This document shows, piece after piece, positions 1 through 10,535 of a DNA stretch of 64,000 nt. The notes beneath the pieces are model-generated. The model saw only the letters and a list, made by a program, of their open reading frames with translations. It made no database searches and was not told where the DNA came from. The stretch comes from Pseudoxanthomonas sacheonensis. GTDB taxonomy: Bacteria; Pseudomonadota; Gammaproteobacteria; Xanthomonadales; Xanthomonadaceae. Numbering within the stretch: position 1 is the stretch's first letter; each line of letters starts with the position of its first letter. The stretch lies in NCBI RefSeq assembly GCF_010093305.1, contig NZ_PDWS01000002.1, positions 1-64,000 on the forward strand. The letters run 5' to 3'. The position numbers and the translations under genes are program-made.

Positions 1-320
1 CCGACTCGATGGGCATGCTGGCGCTGGTGGCGGCCAACGTCTACGTGGTGTTCTTCAACATGTCCTGGGGTCCGGTGATGTGGGTGATGCTGGGCGAGAT
101 GTTCCCCAACCAGATCCGCGGTTCCGGGCTGGCGGTGGCGGGTGCGGCGCAGTGGACGTCGAACTTCCTCATCACCGTCACTTTCCCGATCCTGCTGACC
201 GGCATCGGTCTGGCCGGGGCCTACGGTATCTACACGGTGGCCGCGGTGGTCTCGGTATTCTTCGTGCTCAAGTACGTGTACGAAACCAAAGGTCGGGAGC
301 TGGAACAGATGCAGGGTTGA
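1..320 (+). CDS. MFS sugar porter, C-terminal part (gene starts before the window)
   Basis: The reading frame is open to the left edge and ends at TGA 318-320, leaving about the last 105 residues of an inner-membrane transporter. It has two to three hydrophobic helices and a central segment FPNQIRGSGLAVAG followed by QWTSNF, which fits the sugar-porter signature before the last helices (XylE/GalP type), then a short cytosolic tail YVYETKGRELEQM. By family it would be a proton-coupled monosaccharide symporter; its place at the head of a xylan locus suggests xylose or glucose, which is inference. It converges on the LacI-type gene with a 20-nt gap. Confidence 0.85.
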   Translation, partial: DSMGMLALVAANVYVVFFNMSWGPVMWVMLGEMFPNQIRGSGLAVAGAAQWTSNFLITVTFPILLTGIGLAGAYGIYTVAAVVSVFFVLKYVYETKGRELEQMQG

Positions 321-340
321 TGGCCATGCCGGTCGCCCGC

Positions 341-1435
341 TCAGCTTTTCGCCGGACGTTTGCGCTTGGCGATGGGCGCGACCGAATCGCGCGTGACCAG
401 TTGATGCGGGGCCACATGATCGACCACCACGCGCGTGCCGCGGTCCTTGCGCCGGATATTGCGCAGCAGGATGTCGATGGCCGAATCAGCCATCGAGGAG
501 ACCGGCTGGTGGACGGTGGTGAGCTCCGGCCAGACCGTGGTTGCGGCGGAAGTGTCGTCGAATCCCACGACCGAGAGGTCGCGCGGCACATCCATGCCTT
601 TGCGATGGGCGACCGAAACCACGGCAGCGGCCATGTCGTCGTTGCTGGCGAAGATCGCGGTGGGCGGCGGACGGTGGGCAAGCAGCTTTTCGCTCGCCTC
701 AAGACCCGACCGGTACGTGTAATAGCCTTGTTGCACCAGCGTTTGATCGTGGGCGATGCCCGCTTCCTTGAGCGCGTCCCGGAAGCCTTCGTAACGGTGG
801 GCGCTGGCGGTCTGGTTGGGATGGCCCTTGATGTAACCGATGCGCGTATGGCCCTGGGAAATCAAGTGCTCGGTCATCTCCTTGCTGGCGCGGAAATCAT
901 CGATGCGGACGCAGGAGATTTCGTTGCTGAAACGGCCCGAGGCGATCGCCACCACCGGGATGCCGGCGCCGACGAACTCCTTGATCACCGCCTTGGATTC
1001 GCACAGCGGCGGGGGCAGGATCACACCGGCCACGCTCTTGGCCAGGGTGCGCGCCGCACTGCGCTGCTCTTCCGCGTTGAGGTTGTCCCAGGTGTCGATG
1101 ACCAGCTGGGCGGCCGTGCGCGCTGCACCGCTCAATGCGCCCACCAGGAGTTCGCGCAGATAGGCCGAGCTTGGGTTGGTGTAGATCAGCGCGATGCGGG
1201 TGTGCTGCGCCGCGGCCAGCGAACTGGCCGCCAGGTTCGGCGTATAGCCCAGCTCGCGCACCGCGCGCATGACTTTTTCACGGGTGGATTCGCGCACCTT
1301 GCCCTGGCCGTTGACCACGCGCGACACGGTCATCGGCGATACGCCGGCCAGTGCCGCCACTTCATCGATGGTGACGGCGCGTCCTTTGCGTCGAACCGAT
1401 TTCTTGGGTTTTTCCAACGCTCGCACCTTTGCCAT
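341..1435 (-). CDS. LacI-family transcriptional repressor, probable xylan/xylose regulator
   Basis: A 364-residue LacI/GalR regulator. After a basic N-terminal extension (about 18 residues) comes the helix-turn-helix VTIDEVAALAGVSPMTVSRV and hinge-helix region (about 20-75), then a periplasmic-binding-protein-like effector domain (about 78-350) with FASNDDMAAAV and LSVVGFDDT segments typical of the family. It is divergent from the GH67 operon, and a LacI-type half-palindrome pair (1533-1546) lies between them, with a perfect version at 11728-11741. This makes it the likely local repressor of the xylan genes, with a xylose- or glucuronate-derived inducer. Family is certain; target and inducer are inferred. 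No strong ribosome binding site precedes the ATG at 1435. Confidence 0.93.
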   Translation of the reverse strand: MAKVRALEKPKKSVRRKGRAVTIDEVAALAGVSPMTVSRVVNGQGKVRESTREKVMRAVRELGYTPNLAASSLAAAQHTRIALIYTNPSSAYLRELLVGALSGAARTAAQLVIDTWDNLNAEEQRSAARTLAKSVAGVILPPPLCESKAVIKEFVGAGIPVVAIASGRFSNEISCVRIDDFRASKEMTEHLISQGHTRIGYIKGHPNQTASAHRYEGFRDALKEAGIAHDQTLVQQGYYTYRSGLEASEKLLAHRPPPTAIFASNDDMAAAVVSVAHRKGMDVPRDLSVVGFDDTSAATTVWPELTTVHQPVSSMADSAIDILLRNIRRKDRGTRVVVDHVAPHQLVTRDSVAPIAKRKRPAKS

Positions 1436-1531
1436 GCTGGCGGTTATGGAGGTCTCTGCATGCGTGCGAGCATTCGATGGCCCTGAAAAAAACCTTCAAT
1501 TGCGAATCAAGACAGGCACGGAGCTGCCCGC

Positions 1532-3793
1532 ATGGTAACGCTAACCGATAGGCACGGCGAGAACCGCGATCGGCCCGGGGGATGTGCGGAGCACCCGGGG
1601 TCCGCGCTGCGCCGCCGGACGCTTTCCTTGCCTTTCCGGTCGCGGATTGCCGCGTTCCTGTGCGCGGTGGCCACCGTGCTGTGCGCCTCCGCTGCGCAGG
1701 CCGAAGACGGCCATGAACTGTGGTTGCGCCATGGACGACTCGCGGCCGGCCAGGCCGATGCCTACCGCGCACATGCCTCGCAACTGATCGCTGGGCAGGG
1801 CACGCCGACCCAGGTCGCGGCGCGTGCGGAGTTGCTGCGGGGCTTGAGCGGCCTGCTGGGAGCGCCGTTGTCCGTGTCGCAAACGGTGACCCGCGATGGC
1901 GCCATTGTCGTGGGTACGGCCGCCTCTTCACCGCTGGTGGCGCGTCTTGGCCTGGACCTGTCGGGTCTGGGCGGCGAGGGGTATCTGATACGCACACTCG
2001 CAATCGATGGCCATGCCGCCACGGTGATTGCGGCGCAGGAGGATATCGGCGCGTTGTACGGCGCTTTCCATTTTTTGCGCCTGGTGCAGACCGGACAGTC
2101 GCTCGAGCGGCTCGACGTGCGCGAATCGCCGCGCCTGAAGCTGCGCGTGCTCAACCACTGGGACAACCTGGATGGACATGTGGAGCGCGGCTATGCGGGC
2201 GCTTCGATCTGGGACTGGCACAAGCTGCCCGATTACCTGGACCCGCGCTATGCCGACTATGCGCGCGCCAACGCGTCGCTGGGCATCAACGGCGCCGTGC
2301 TCAACAACGTCAACGCCGACGCGCGCAGCCTGACGCCGGCCTATCTGGACAAGACCGCGGCGCTGGCGCGCGTGTTCCGCGCTTATGGCATCCGCGTCTT
2401 CCTCAGCGCCCGCTTCAGCGCGCCTATCGAGATCGGCGGGCTCGGGACGGCCGACCCGCTGGATCCCGCAGTGCGGCGCTGGTGGCGTTCGAAGGCCGAT
2501 GAGATCTACCGGATCATTCCCGATTTCGGCGGCTTCCTGGTCAAGGCCAATTCGGAAAGACAGCCGGGTCCGCAGGACTACGGCCGCTCGCATGCCGGGG
2601 GCGCCAACATGCTGGCCGATGCGCTGGCGCCGCATGGCGGTACGGTGATGTGGCGCGCCTTCGTCTATTCGCACGAACAGCCGGACGACCGCGCCAAGCA
2701 GGCTTACACGGAGTTCGTGCCGCTGGACGGAAAGTTCCGCAGCAACGTGCTGCTGCAGGTCAAGAACGGCGCGGTCGACTTCCAGCCGCGCGAACCTTTT
2801 CATCCGCTGTTCGGCGCGATGCCGAAGACTCCGTTGATGATGGAGTTCCAGATCACCAAGGAATACCTGGGGTTCGCCACCCATCTGGTTTATCTGGGTC
2901 CGCTGTACGAGGAAACATTGCGGTCGGACACCTACGCACGCGGCAAAGGCTCGACCGTAGCCAAAGTTATCGACGGCTCGCTGGACGGCCATACGCTGAC
3001 CGGTATCGCCGGGGTGGCCAACATCGGCGCGGACCGCAACTGGAGCGGATCGCATTTCGACCAGGCCAACTGGTACGCCTATGGCCGCATGGCCTGGAAT
3101 CCTGATCTGCCGTCGCGTGCGATCGCCGAAGAGTGGGTGCGGATGACGTTCTCCAACGATGAGCGATTGGTGGCGCCGGTGGTGGAGATGATGATGGGCT
3201 CGCGGCAGGCGGCGGTGGACTACATGACCCCGCTGGGCCTGCATCACGTCATGGCGCGCGGCCATCACTATGGTCCCGCTCCCTGGGTGGAAGGCGGTCC
3301 GCGCGCCGACTGGACATCGGTGTATTACCACCGCGCCGGCAAGGACGGCATCGGTTTCGATCGCTCGGCGCATGGCAGCAATGCGGTCGCGCAGTATTTC
3401 CCGCCGGTGGCGCGCGAGTTCGGCGATGTGCATCGCGTGCCCGAGGATTTGCTGCTCTGGTTCCACCACGTTCCCTGGGACTACAAGACCCGCTCGGGCC
3501 GTCCGTTGTGGGACGAACTGGCGTACCGGTACGAGCGCGGGGTGGACTACGTGCGCACGATGCGGAACACCTGGGATGGTCTGGAGCCATACGTGGATGC
3601 CGAGCGCTACGCGCAGGTGGCTGCGTTTCTGGGCATCCAGGAGCGGGAAGCGCAATGGTGGCGGGACGCCAGCATCGCGTATTTCCAGACGTTCTCGGAG
3701 CGGCCGCTGCCGCCCGGGATCGCGCCGCCGGCGCATTCGCTCGATTACTACAAGTCGCTGGATTTTCCGTACGCCCCGGGAGATGGCCGATGA
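1532..3793 (+). CDS. aguA: GH67 alpha-glucuronidase, exported
   Basis: Removes (4-O-methyl-)glucuronic acid from the non-reducing end of xylo-oligosaccharides. The 753-residue length and segments such as [20 protein letters not shown] and [17 protein letters not shown] are characteristic of GH67. The expected catalytic acids are present (numbered from this start): Glu342 in NSERQPGP, Asp416 in VDFQPREPF and Glu438 in [10 protein letters not shown]; the usual NSEG reads NSER. A good signal peptide begins at residue 33 (hydrophobic core [16 protein letters not shown]). TTG at 1628 would therefore give an ideal 25-residue signal peptide, while the ATG at 1532 has a GGAG 8 nt upstream but sits on the candidate operator. 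First gene of a four-gene operon; its TGA overlaps the next ATG. Confidence 0.95.
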   Translation: MVTLTDRHGENRDRPGGCAEHPGSALRRRTLSLPFRSRIAAFLCAVATVLCASAAQAEDGHELWLRHGRLAAGQADAYRAHASQLIAGQGTPTQVAARAELLRGLSGLLGAPLSVSQTVTRDGAIVVGTAASSPLVARLGLDLSGLGGEGYLIRTLAIDGHAATVIAAQEDIGALYGAFHFLRLVQTGQSLERLDVRESPRLKLRVLNHWDNLDGHVERGYAGASIWDWHKLPDYLDPRYADYARANASLGINGAVLNNVNADARSLTPAYLDKTAALARVFRAYGIRVFLSARFSAPIEIGGLGTADPLDPAVRRWWRSKADEIYRIIPDFGGFLVKANSERQPGPQDYGRSHAGGANMLADALAPHGGTVMWRAFVYSHEQPDDRAKQAYTEFVPLDGKFRSNVLLQVKNGAVDFQPREPFHPLFGAMPKTPLMMEFQITKEYLGFATHLVYLGPLYEETLRSDTYARGKGSTVAKVIDGSLDGHTLTGIAGVANIGADRNWSGSHFDQANWYAYGRMAWNPDLPSRAIAEEWVRMTFSNDERLVAPVVEMMMGSRQAAVDYMTPLGLHHVMARGHHYGPAPWVEGGPRADWTSVYYHRAGKDGIGFDRSAHGSNAVAQYFPPVAREFGDVHRVPEDLLLWFHHVPWDYKTRSGRPLWDELAYRYERGVDYVRTMRNTWDGLEPYVDAERYAQVAAFLGIQEREAQWWRDASIAYFQTFSERPLPPGIAPPAHSLDYYKSLDFPYAPGDGR
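1533..1546. promoter_or_regulatory. Candidate LacI-type operator overlapping the annotated GH67 start
   Basis: TGGTAACGCTAACC is an imperfect palindrome with the central CG typical of LacI-family operators. It matches the perfect palindrome at 11728-11741 at 11 of 14 positions, and, as I remember it, the Xanthomonas xyl-box TGGTAGCGCTAACA at 12 of 14. It lies between the divergent LacI-type gene and the GH67 operon. It starts one base after the A of the ATG at 1532, which argues either for repressor binding across the start or for a later true start. Confidence 0.55.
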
Positions 3794-5787
3794 AGCCGGT
3801 TGCATCATCGGCGCACCTGCTTCCGCGTCGCGCCGGCGGTTTGCTGGCGGCAGTGGCTTTCGGCTTCGCCGCCTGGGCTGCAAAGGCGGAAGAGCCGGCC
3901 AAGGCCCCGTTGTTTCATGCGATGTTCCAGGACCACGCGGTGTTGCAGCGGGACAAGCCGATCCGGGTCTGGGGCCGTGCGAAACCTGCGCAACGGGTGC
4001 ACGTCGCGTTGGCTGGAAAGAAGACGCATGCGAACGCGGACGGGCAGGGTTACTGGGAAGCGCGGCTGCCGGCGTTGAAGGCGGGCGGCCCCTACACCTT
4101 GACCGCGACGGCGGGCGGCGCCTCGCAGACGGTCGGCGATGTGCTGGTCGGAGATGTGTGGTTGTGTTCCGGCCAATCGAACATGGAATTGCAGGTCTGG
4201 CGTTCGTTGGATGCGCGAGCCGAGATCGAAGGCGCGCACGGCGAAACGATTCGCCTGTTGACGGTTCCGCAGACGGGCAGTGTGGTTCCGCTGGAAACTT
4301 TTCCGACGCCCACGCAATGGCGAAAGGTCACTCCCGACACGCTGCGCGATTTCTCAGCGGCCTGCTTCTACTTCGCTCGCGAACTGCAGAAAACCGTCGA
4401 CGTGCCCATGGGACTGGTCAATGCGGCCTGGGGCGGTTCGCGCATCGAAGCCTGGACCAGCGGCCAGGGGCTGCGCACAAGCGGCGGATACGACGACGAT
4501 CTGGACGTGCTGGAGAAATACGCAGTCGATCCAGCCGAAGCGACCGGACGCTGGGGCGAGTTATGGGGCCGGTGGTGGTCGAACCGCGTCGGCACCAAGC
4601 ACGGCGACGAACCCTGGAGTCCTGCGTACTCCACCGGCAACGAATGGCGCAGCGCACCGCGTGATCTGGGCGCCTGGGAGCGCTGGGGCGTGCCAGAACT
4701 GGCGGACTACAACGGCATGGTCTGGTATCGCACCAAGGTCCGTCTTACCGCAGAACAGGCTGAGCAGAGGGCAGTGTTGTTGCTGGGTTCAATCGACGAG
4801 ATCGACATGACCTGGGTAAACGGACGCGCCGTAGGCAGTACCTACGGGCCGGGTTCGAGCCGCGAATACCCGCTTCCGGAAAACCTGTTGCATGCCGGCG
4901 ACAACGTGGTTGTCGTCAATGCGCTGGATACCTATCGCGACGGAGGAATGAACGGTCCTGCCTCCGCTTACGCGCTGCAGTTGCAGGATGGAACGCGAAT
5001 CCCCCTGGATGGCGGATGGCAATACCGGATGGCACCGGGCGAAGACCTGCCGCCAAGTGCGCCATGGCAGACGGCGGGCGGGCTATCGACTCTGTACAAC
5101 GGAATGATCGCGCCCATCGGCCGTTACGGCTTGCGCGGCTTGTTGTGGTACCAGGGAGAATCAAACATCACGCAGGCGGGACGCTACCACGTGCGCCTGC
5201 AGGACCTGCGGAACGACTGGCGTGCGCGCTTCGGTGCGGATATCCCCCTGCTGATCGTGCAACTGGCCGGCTATGGCATGCCTGATACGAAACCTGCCGA
5301 AAGCGGTTGGGCCGAGTTGCGGGAGGCGCAGCGGAAAGCGGCCGCCGGCGATCCGCATACGGGACTGGCCGTCACCATCGACATCGGCGACCGTTACGAC
5401 ATCCATCCGCCAAACAAGCAGGAGCTCGGACGCAGGCTGGCGCGTGTGGCGCGCCATCTGGTGTATGGGGAAAAGCTGCCGCCTTCCGGTCCGGTACCGC
5501 TGTCGGCCCGGCGCGACGGCGATTCGGTGGTGGTGGATTTCGGCGACGTAAGCGGACCATTGGTCGCCTATGGATCCCATACCCCGATCGGCTTCGAACT
5601 CTGCGGCGCCGAGCCCGCTTCGTGCCGTTATGCCGATGCGGAGATTCGTGGCCACGATGTGATCCTGCGCGCGCCGGCGGCACGAGTGTCCACACGCGTG
5701 CGCTATGGCTGGGCTGACAACCCCGTAGTCACCTTGTTCGACGGCGCGGGCTTGCCCGCGGGGCCGTTCGAAATCCATATCCCTTGA
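3790..5787 (+). CDS. Exported sialate-O-acetylesterase-family carbohydrate esterase (probable acetylxylan esterase)
   Basis: A 665-residue SGNH-superfamily esterase with a signal peptide (about 34 residues, ending AAWAAKA). Block [11 protein letters not shown] carries the probable nucleophile Ser130, block III is WYQGESN (457 region), and the acid/base pair lies in DIHPP (Asp537, His539). A beta-sandwich-like insert lies between about 290 and 400 ([11 protein letters not shown] to [10 protein letters not shown]). Family members remove O-acetyl groups from sugars. Between an alpha-glucuronidase and a xylosidase the natural substrate is acetylated glucuronoxylan, which is inference; sialate is unlikely because no sialate genes are near. 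The ATG overlaps the GH67 stop (ATGA), so the two are translationally coupled. Confidence 0.88.
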   Translation: MKPVASSAHLLPRRAGGLLAAVAFGFAAWAAKAEEPAKAPLFHAMFQDHAVLQRDKPIRVWGRAKPAQRVHVALAGKKTHANADGQGYWEARLPALKAGGPYTLTATAGGASQTVGDVLVGDVWLCSGQSNMELQVWRSLDARAEIEGAHGETIRLLTVPQTGSVVPLETFPTPTQWRKVTPDTLRDFSAACFYFARELQKTVDVPMGLVNAAWGGSRIEAWTSGQGLRTSGGYDDDLDVLEKYAVDPAEATGRWGELWGRWWSNRVGTKHGDEPWSPAYSTGNEWRSAPRDLGAWERWGVPELADYNGMVWYRTKVRLTAEQAEQRAVLLLGSIDEIDMTWVNGRAVGSTYGPGSSREYPLPENLLHAGDNVVVVNALDTYRDGGMNGPASAYALQLQDGTRIPLDGGWQYRMAPGEDLPPSAPWQTAGGLSTLYNGMIAPIGRYGLRGLLWYQGESNITQAGRYHVRLQDLRNDWRARFGADIPLLIVQLAGYGMPDTKPAESGWAELREAQRKAAAGDPHTGLAVTIDIGDRYDIHPPNKQELGRRLARVARHLVYGEKLPPSGPVPLSARRDGDSVVVDFGDVSGPLVAYGSHTPIGFELCGAEPASCRYADAEIRGHDVILRAPAARVSTRVRYGWADNPVVTLFDGAGLPAGPFEIHIP

Positions 5788-5929
5788 TGCTCGATTTGAC
5801 GGACGACACCCCGATGAACCCGCAATCCGACACCGAAGCCAACGCACGCAGCTTTCCGTACGACCGTCGCCGCGGTCGATGTCGCGCTGTGGGATCGGTG
5901 AGCATGGCCGGACAATGGGAGCAATAGCG

Positions 5930-7615
5930 ATGAAATGGATGAAAGCCGCAATGGGGCTGGTATGCGCGATGCTTGCGATGCCGGTCTGCGCGCAGCAGCC
6001 GATTCTGTTCGACTGGTTCGAGTACCGCGGAAAGGACGCTGTCTTCGAGACGCCGCTGCCGGAAAGCAGCTACCGCAATCCGGTGCTGGCCGGCTTCCAT
6101 CCCGATCCCAGCATCGTGCGGGCGGGCGATCGCTACTATCTGGTGAATTCCAGCTTCACCTATTTCCCCGGGATTCCCGTGTTCGAGAGCACGGACCTGG
6201 TGCACTGGCGTCAGATCGGCAATGTCATCGACCGGACATCGCAACTGGACTTCGACGGATTGGGGATGTCGCGTGGCGTGTTCGCGCCGGCCATCGAGTA
6301 TCACGACGGCACGTTCTACGTAGTCAATACGGCCGTGGACAGCGGCGGCAACTTCATCGCTACGGCCACCAACCCGGCCGGTCCGTGGTCCGATCTCCAC
6401 TGGCTGCCGACCATCGGCGGAATCGATCCTTCGTTGTTCTTCGACGACGATGGGCGCGCGTATCTGCTCAACAACGATGCGCCGGCGGGACAACCGCGCT
6501 ACGACGGCCACCGCGCGATCTGGATGCAGGAATTCGACCTCGCCAGAATGCAGCCGTTCGGTCCGCGCAAGGTGCTGATCGATGGCGGCGTGGATCCTTC
6601 CAGAAATCCGATCTGGATCGAAGGGCCGCACATATTCAAGCGCGACGGCTGGTACTACCTCAACTGCGCCGAGGGCGGTACAGGCCCGCAGCATTCGCAG
6701 GTCATCCTGCGCAGCCGCCAGGTGTGGGGGCCGTACGAACCCTATGAAAAGAATCCCATCCTGACCCAGCGCGATCTCCCGGCCGACCGTGCCCATCCCA
6801 TCACCAATGCCGGCCATGCCGATCTGGTGGAAGGACCGGATGGCCGCTGGTGGGCCACCTTCCTGGCCAGTCGCAACTATGGCGGAGTGCACTACAACAC
6901 CGGCCGCGAAACCTTCCTGCTGCCGGTGGAATGGAAAGACGCCTGGCCGGTGATTCTGGAACCGGGCCGCGAGATTCCTTACGTGGCCCCGGGTCCGGGT
7001 TACATGTCGCAAACGGGGACGCAGGCACCGTTGACCGGCAATTTCACCTGGCGCGACGAATTCGACGAACCGGCACTGGATCGCGCCTGGATGTATGTGC
7101 GTGTGCCCAAGCAGTCCTGGGCCGACTTGGCCGGCCATGCTGGCCAACTCGCCATGCGGCCCCTGGCGGAAGGGCTGGACACGCTGCGCAACCCGGCGTT
7201 TCTGGCGCGCCGCCAGCAACACACGGCGTTCGAAGCCAGCACCGCATTGCAGGTGCCGGTCGAGGCCGGTACCGAGGCGGGCATTGCGGCATTCCAGAAC
7301 GAAACGCACTGGTACTTCCTTGGCGTGCGCCGCAAGGGGCAGGGCATGGAACTGTTCCTGGAAAAGAGCGGTAGCGAAGGCAGGCGCATTGTCGCCGTTA
7401 AAACGCTGCCCGCTCCGGATTCGCTGAAACTCAAGATCGCAGGCGACGCCGCCGATTATTCCTTCGGCTTCGATGCAGGCAAGGGCTGGCAATGGCTGAA
7501 GCAGAACGAGGACGGCACGTTGCTCAGTACCGACGTGGCCGGCGGCTTCGTCGGCGCCGTAGTGGGACCGCACGCGCGAATAGCGCCGAACGAACAGAAC
7601 GGAGCAGGCAAATGA
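5930..7615 (+). CDS. Exported GH43 beta-xylosidase / arabinofuranosidase with C-terminal concanavalin-like domain
   Basis: A 561-residue protein with a 21-residue signal peptide ending PVCA. The five-bladed GH43 domain spans about 45-350 with the expected triad: Asp59 (HPDPS), Asp166 (GGIDPSLFF) and Glu231 (IEGPHIF). A beta-sandwich domain (about 375-555, starting FTWRDEFDEP) matches the accessory domain of GH43 beta-xylosidases. By family it cleaves terminal xylose or arabinose from xylo-oligosaccharides in the periplasm. A GGAG lies 9 nt before this ATG, and upstream in-frame codons lack a signal sequence. A 142-nt gap separates it from the esterase, and its stop overlaps the next start. 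Confidence 0.92.
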   Translation: MKWMKAAMGLVCAMLAMPVCAQQPILFDWFEYRGKDAVFETPLPESSYRNPVLAGFHPDPSIVRAGDRYYLVNSSFTYFPGIPVFESTDLVHWRQIGNVIDRTSQLDFDGLGMSRGVFAPAIEYHDGTFYVVNTAVDSGGNFIATATNPAGPWSDLHWLPTIGGIDPSLFFDDDGRAYLLNNDAPAGQPRYDGHRAIWMQEFDLARMQPFGPRKVLIDGGVDPSRNPIWIEGPHIFKRDGWYYLNCAEGGTGPQHSQVILRSRQVWGPYEPYEKNPILTQRDLPADRAHPITNAGHADLVEGPDGRWWATFLASRNYGGVHYNTGRETFLLPVEWKDAWPVILEPGREIPYVAPGPGYMSQTGTQAPLTGNFTWRDEFDEPALDRAWMYVRVPKQSWADLAGHAGQLAMRPLAEGLDTLRNPAFLARRQQHTAFEASTALQVPVEAGTEAGIAAFQNETHWYFLGVRRKGQGMELFLEKSGSEGRRIVAVKTLPAPDSLKLKIAGDAADYSFGFDAGKGWQWLKQNEDGTLLSTDVAGGFVGAVVGPHARIAPNEQNGAGK

Positions 7616-10311
7616 TCAGCAAAAATACATGGTTGCGGATGTCGGTACGCGGCGGCCTGCTTGCCGGGCTGGCGATGGTCGCGTGGCACACCCAGGATCT
7701 CCGTGCCGCGGAGGCGCAGAGCGCGCCAGCGGCCTATCAGGACACGGGGCGCAGTTTCGAAGAACGCGCGGCCGATCTGGTGTCGCGAATGACCCTTGAG
7801 GAAAAGGCCGCCCAGATGCAGAACGCGGCGCCGGCGATCGAGCGCCTGGGAGTGCCCGCGTACGACTGGTGGAACGAGGCGCTGCACGGCGTGGCGCGCG
7901 CAGGAGGCGCGACGGTGTTCCCGCAGGCCATCGGCATGGCCGCGACCTTCGACGTGCCGTTGATGGACCAGGTGTCGCGGACGATCAGCGATGAAGCGCG
8001 CGCCAAGCACCATGAGGCTATCCGGCGCGGCGAACACGGCCGCTACCAGGGCCTGACCTTCTGGTCGCCGAACATCAATATCTTCCGCGATCCGCGCTGG
8101 GGGCGCGGGCAGGAAACCTATGGCGAAGATCCGTTCCTGACCGCGCGCATGGGCGTGAGCTTCGTGCGCGGCTTGCAGGGCGACGATCCCAAGTACCGCA
8201 AGCTGGACGCAACCGCCAAACATTTTGCCGTGCATAGCGGGCCGGAGGCGGATCGGCATCACTTCGATGCACGCCCCAGTACGCGGGACCTGTACGAGAC
8301 CTACCTGCCGGCGTTCGAGGCGCTGGTGAAAGAAGGCCAGGTGGATGCGGTCATGGGCGCGTACAACAGGGTCTACGGAGAATCGGCCAGCGCCAGCCAG
8401 TTCCTGCTGCGCGATGTGCTGCGCCGCGATTGGGGATTCAAGGGTTATGTGGTGTCGGATTGCTGGGCGATCGTGGACATCTGGAAGAACCACAAGATCG
8501 TGGCCACGCGCGAGCAAGCGGCTGCGCTGGCAGTCAAGAACGGCACCGAGCTGGAGTGCGGCGAGGAATATTCCACTTTGCCCGAAGCCGTGCGCAAAGG
8601 CTTCATCGCCGAAGCGGAGATCGACGCCGCGCTGACTCAGTTGTTCACGGCGCGCATGCGGCTCGGCATGTTCGATCCGCCCGAGATGGTGCGCTGGGCG
8701 CGCATCCCCGCTTCAGTCAACCAGTCGCCGGAGCACGACGCATTGTCGCGCAAGGCCGCGCAGGCTTCGATGGTGCTGCTGAAGAACGACGGCATGCTGC
8801 CGTTGTCGCGCAAGTTGCGCCGCATCGCGGTGATCGGTCCCACCGCCGACGACACCATGGCCCTGTTGGGGAACTACTACGGTACGCCGGCGGCGCCTGT
8901 GACCATCCTGCAGGGCATCCGCGATGCCGCGCCGCAGGTGGAGGTGGTTCATGCACGCGGCGTCGATCTGGTCGAAGGGCGCGAAGATCCCGCCGCAACG
9001 CCGCTGATCGAAGCGCAGTACCTGCGCCCGGCTACGGGCAGCAGCGAAAGAGGACTGCGCGGCGAGTATTTCCGCAGCATCGACCTGTCGGGCAAACCGG
9101 CACTGGTGCGCGTGGATGCGCAGATCGGATTCCGCTGGGATCGCGGTTCGCCTACCGACAATCTGATGGCGCGCGGAGAAGCAGGCCCGGGGCAGGGGGT
9201 GCCTTCCGACAACTTCAGCATTCGCTGGAGCGGACAGTTGCTGCCGCCGGTGTCGGGCAGCTACCGGATAGAGGCCGCGGCCAACGATGGGTACCGCCTG
9301 TACCTGGACGGACGGTTGTTGCTCGACCACTGGCAGTCCAGCGACCGCCTGCGTGCCGACAGCGTCAGTGTGGAACTGGAGGCAGGCCGCGCCTACGACG
9401 TGAAAATGGAGTACTACGACGGCGAGCGCGACGCCGGAGTCCGCCTGGCCTGGAACATGCCGGGCGCCAAGCCTCCATTCGAGGAAGCGGTGGAAGCGGC
9501 GCGCGGCGCCGATGCGGTGGTGTTCGTCGGTGGACTCACCGGCGATGTGGAAGGCGAGGAGATGACGGTCAATTACCCGGGTTTCGCCGGCGGAGACCGC
9601 ACCGATATGCGCCTGCCCTCCACGCAGCAAAAGTTGCTTGAGGCGCTGCACGCCACCGGCAAGCCGGTGGTGCTGGTGCTGACCACCGGTTCGGCGCTCG
9701 CCGTCGATTGGGCCAAGCAGAACCTGCCGGCGATCCTGGTGGCTTGGTATCCCGGTCAGCGTGGCGGCAATGCGGTGGCCGACGTTCTGTTCGGCGATGC
9801 CAATCCTGCCGGGCGTTTGCCAGTGACGTTCTACAAGGCGGACGAGAAATTGCCCGCGTTCGACGATTACGCCATGAAGGGACGTACCTATCGTTACTTC
9901 GACGGAGAGCCGTTGTATGCGTTCGGCCATGGCCTTTCCTACACGCGCTTCGCCTATTCGGACCTGAAGCTGGACCACGAAAGCGCTGCGGCTACGCAAA
10001 CGGTGAATGTGAAGGTGAAAGTGCGCAACAGCGGCGAACGTGCCGGCGAGGAGGTGGTCCAGTTGTATCTGCGCCCGAAGCATCCGCAACGCGAGCGGGC
10101 GCGCAAGGAACTGCGCGGCTTCCAACGGGTCACGCTGCAGCCAGGCGAGGAACGCACCTTGACGTTCGCTTTCACTCCGCAGGCCGATCTCAAATATTAC
10201 GACGATCAGGCTAAGGCCTACGCGGTCGACCCGGGCGACTACGAGGTGCAGGTCGGGGCATCGAGCGCCGATATCCGCCTGATTCGACCGTTCACGGTGA
10301 AGACTCGCTGA
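7612..10311 (+). CDS. Exported GH3 glycosidase with inserted PA14 domain (beta-xylosidase/beta-glucosidase)
   Basis: An 899-residue protein. An export signal covers about the first 33 residues; then come the GH3 TIM-barrel (about 48-370) with nucleophile Asp283 in GYVVSDCWAIVD, the second GH3 domain interrupted by a PA14 domain at about 481-614 (from LRGEYFRSIDL), and a C-terminal fibronectin-III-like domain ending at GDYEVQVG. The architecture is that of the large beta-xylosidase/beta-glucosidase GH3 group, and in this operon beta-xylosidase is the most likely activity. Its ATG overlaps the stop of the GH43 gene. A paralogue with the same architecture lies at 38660-41386 in the N-glycan locus. 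REP arms follow the stop. Confidence 0.92.
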   Translation: MISKNTWLRMSVRGGLLAGLAMVAWHTQDLRAAEAQSAPAAYQDTGRSFEERAADLVSRMTLEEKAAQMQNAAPAIERLGVPAYDWWNEALHGVARAGGATVFPQAIGMAATFDVPLMDQVSRTISDEARAKHHEAIRRGEHGRYQGLTFWSPNINIFRDPRWGRGQETYGEDPFLTARMGVSFVRGLQGDDPKYRKLDATAKHFAVHSGPEADRHHFDARPSTRDLYETYLPAFEALVKEGQVDAVMGAYNRVYGESASASQFLLRDVLRRDWGFKGYVVSDCWAIVDIWKNHKIVATREQAAALAVKNGTELECGEEYSTLPEAVRKGFIAEAEIDAALTQLFTARMRLGMFDPPEMVRWARIPASVNQSPEHDALSRKAAQASMVLLKNDGMLPLSRKLRRIAVIGPTADDTMALLGNYYGTPAAPVTILQGIRDAAPQVEVVHARGVDLVEGREDPAATPLIEAQYLRPATGSSERGLRGEYFRSIDLSGKPALVRVDAQIGFRWDRGSPTDNLMARGEAGPGQGVPSDNFSIRWSGQLLPPVSGSYRIEAAANDGYRLYLDGRLLLDHWQSSDRLRADSVSVELEAGRAYDVKMEYYDGERDAGVRLAWNMPGAKPPFEEAVEAARGADAVVFVGGLTGDVEGEEMTVNYPGFAGGDRTDMRLPSTQQKLLEALHATGKPVVLVLTTGSALAVDWAKQNLPAILVAWYPGQRGGNAVADVLFGDANPAGRLPVTFYKADEKLPAFDDYAMKGRTYRYFDGEPLYAFGHGLSYTRFAYSDLKLDHESAAATQTVNVKVKVRNSGERAGEEVVQLYLRPKHPQRERARKELRGFQRVTLQPGEERTLTFAFTPQADLKYYDDQAKAYAVDPGDYEVQVGASSADIRLIRPFTVKTR

Positions 10312-10382
10312 GGGTCGGTGTTTACCACTCGACGGCGTGCTGACAGCCAGGAGTGGGCTTGAGGGACTAAATACGTATGGCT

Positions 10383-10475
10383 CGTCATCCCAGCGAAAGC
10401 TGGGATCCATTTTGATCTTGCTTCCAGCAAGGAACTTTAAAGTCAACATGGATCCCAGCTTTCGCTGGGATGACG
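10383..10475. repeat. Inverted pair of REP-like elements (type 1)
   Basis: Two perfectly complementary 28-bp arms (10383-10410 and 10448-10475), each with an internal palindrome around CCAGCGAAAGCTGG, are separated by 37 nt. They lie between the ends of the convergent GH3 and SMP-30 genes. The outer sequence CGTCATCCC and general form are shared with the pair at 38673-38758. As RNA the pair would fold into a long hairpin and could act as a transcription barrier for both genes. Confidence 0.85.
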
Positions 10476-10535
10476 GGTCTATTTATACTTTTTGCGGGAA
10501 GGATAAAAAGACAGGTTCCGGTTGTGCAGGCCTTC

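Noticed and set aside
5788-5929. Short frame MNPQSDTEANARSF (5814-5926) and, in another frame, VAAVDVALWDR like an enolase-superfamily motif
   Set aside because: Both are under 40 codons, no ribosome binding site or longer homology is visible, and the motif match is short enough to be chance in GC-rich DNA.
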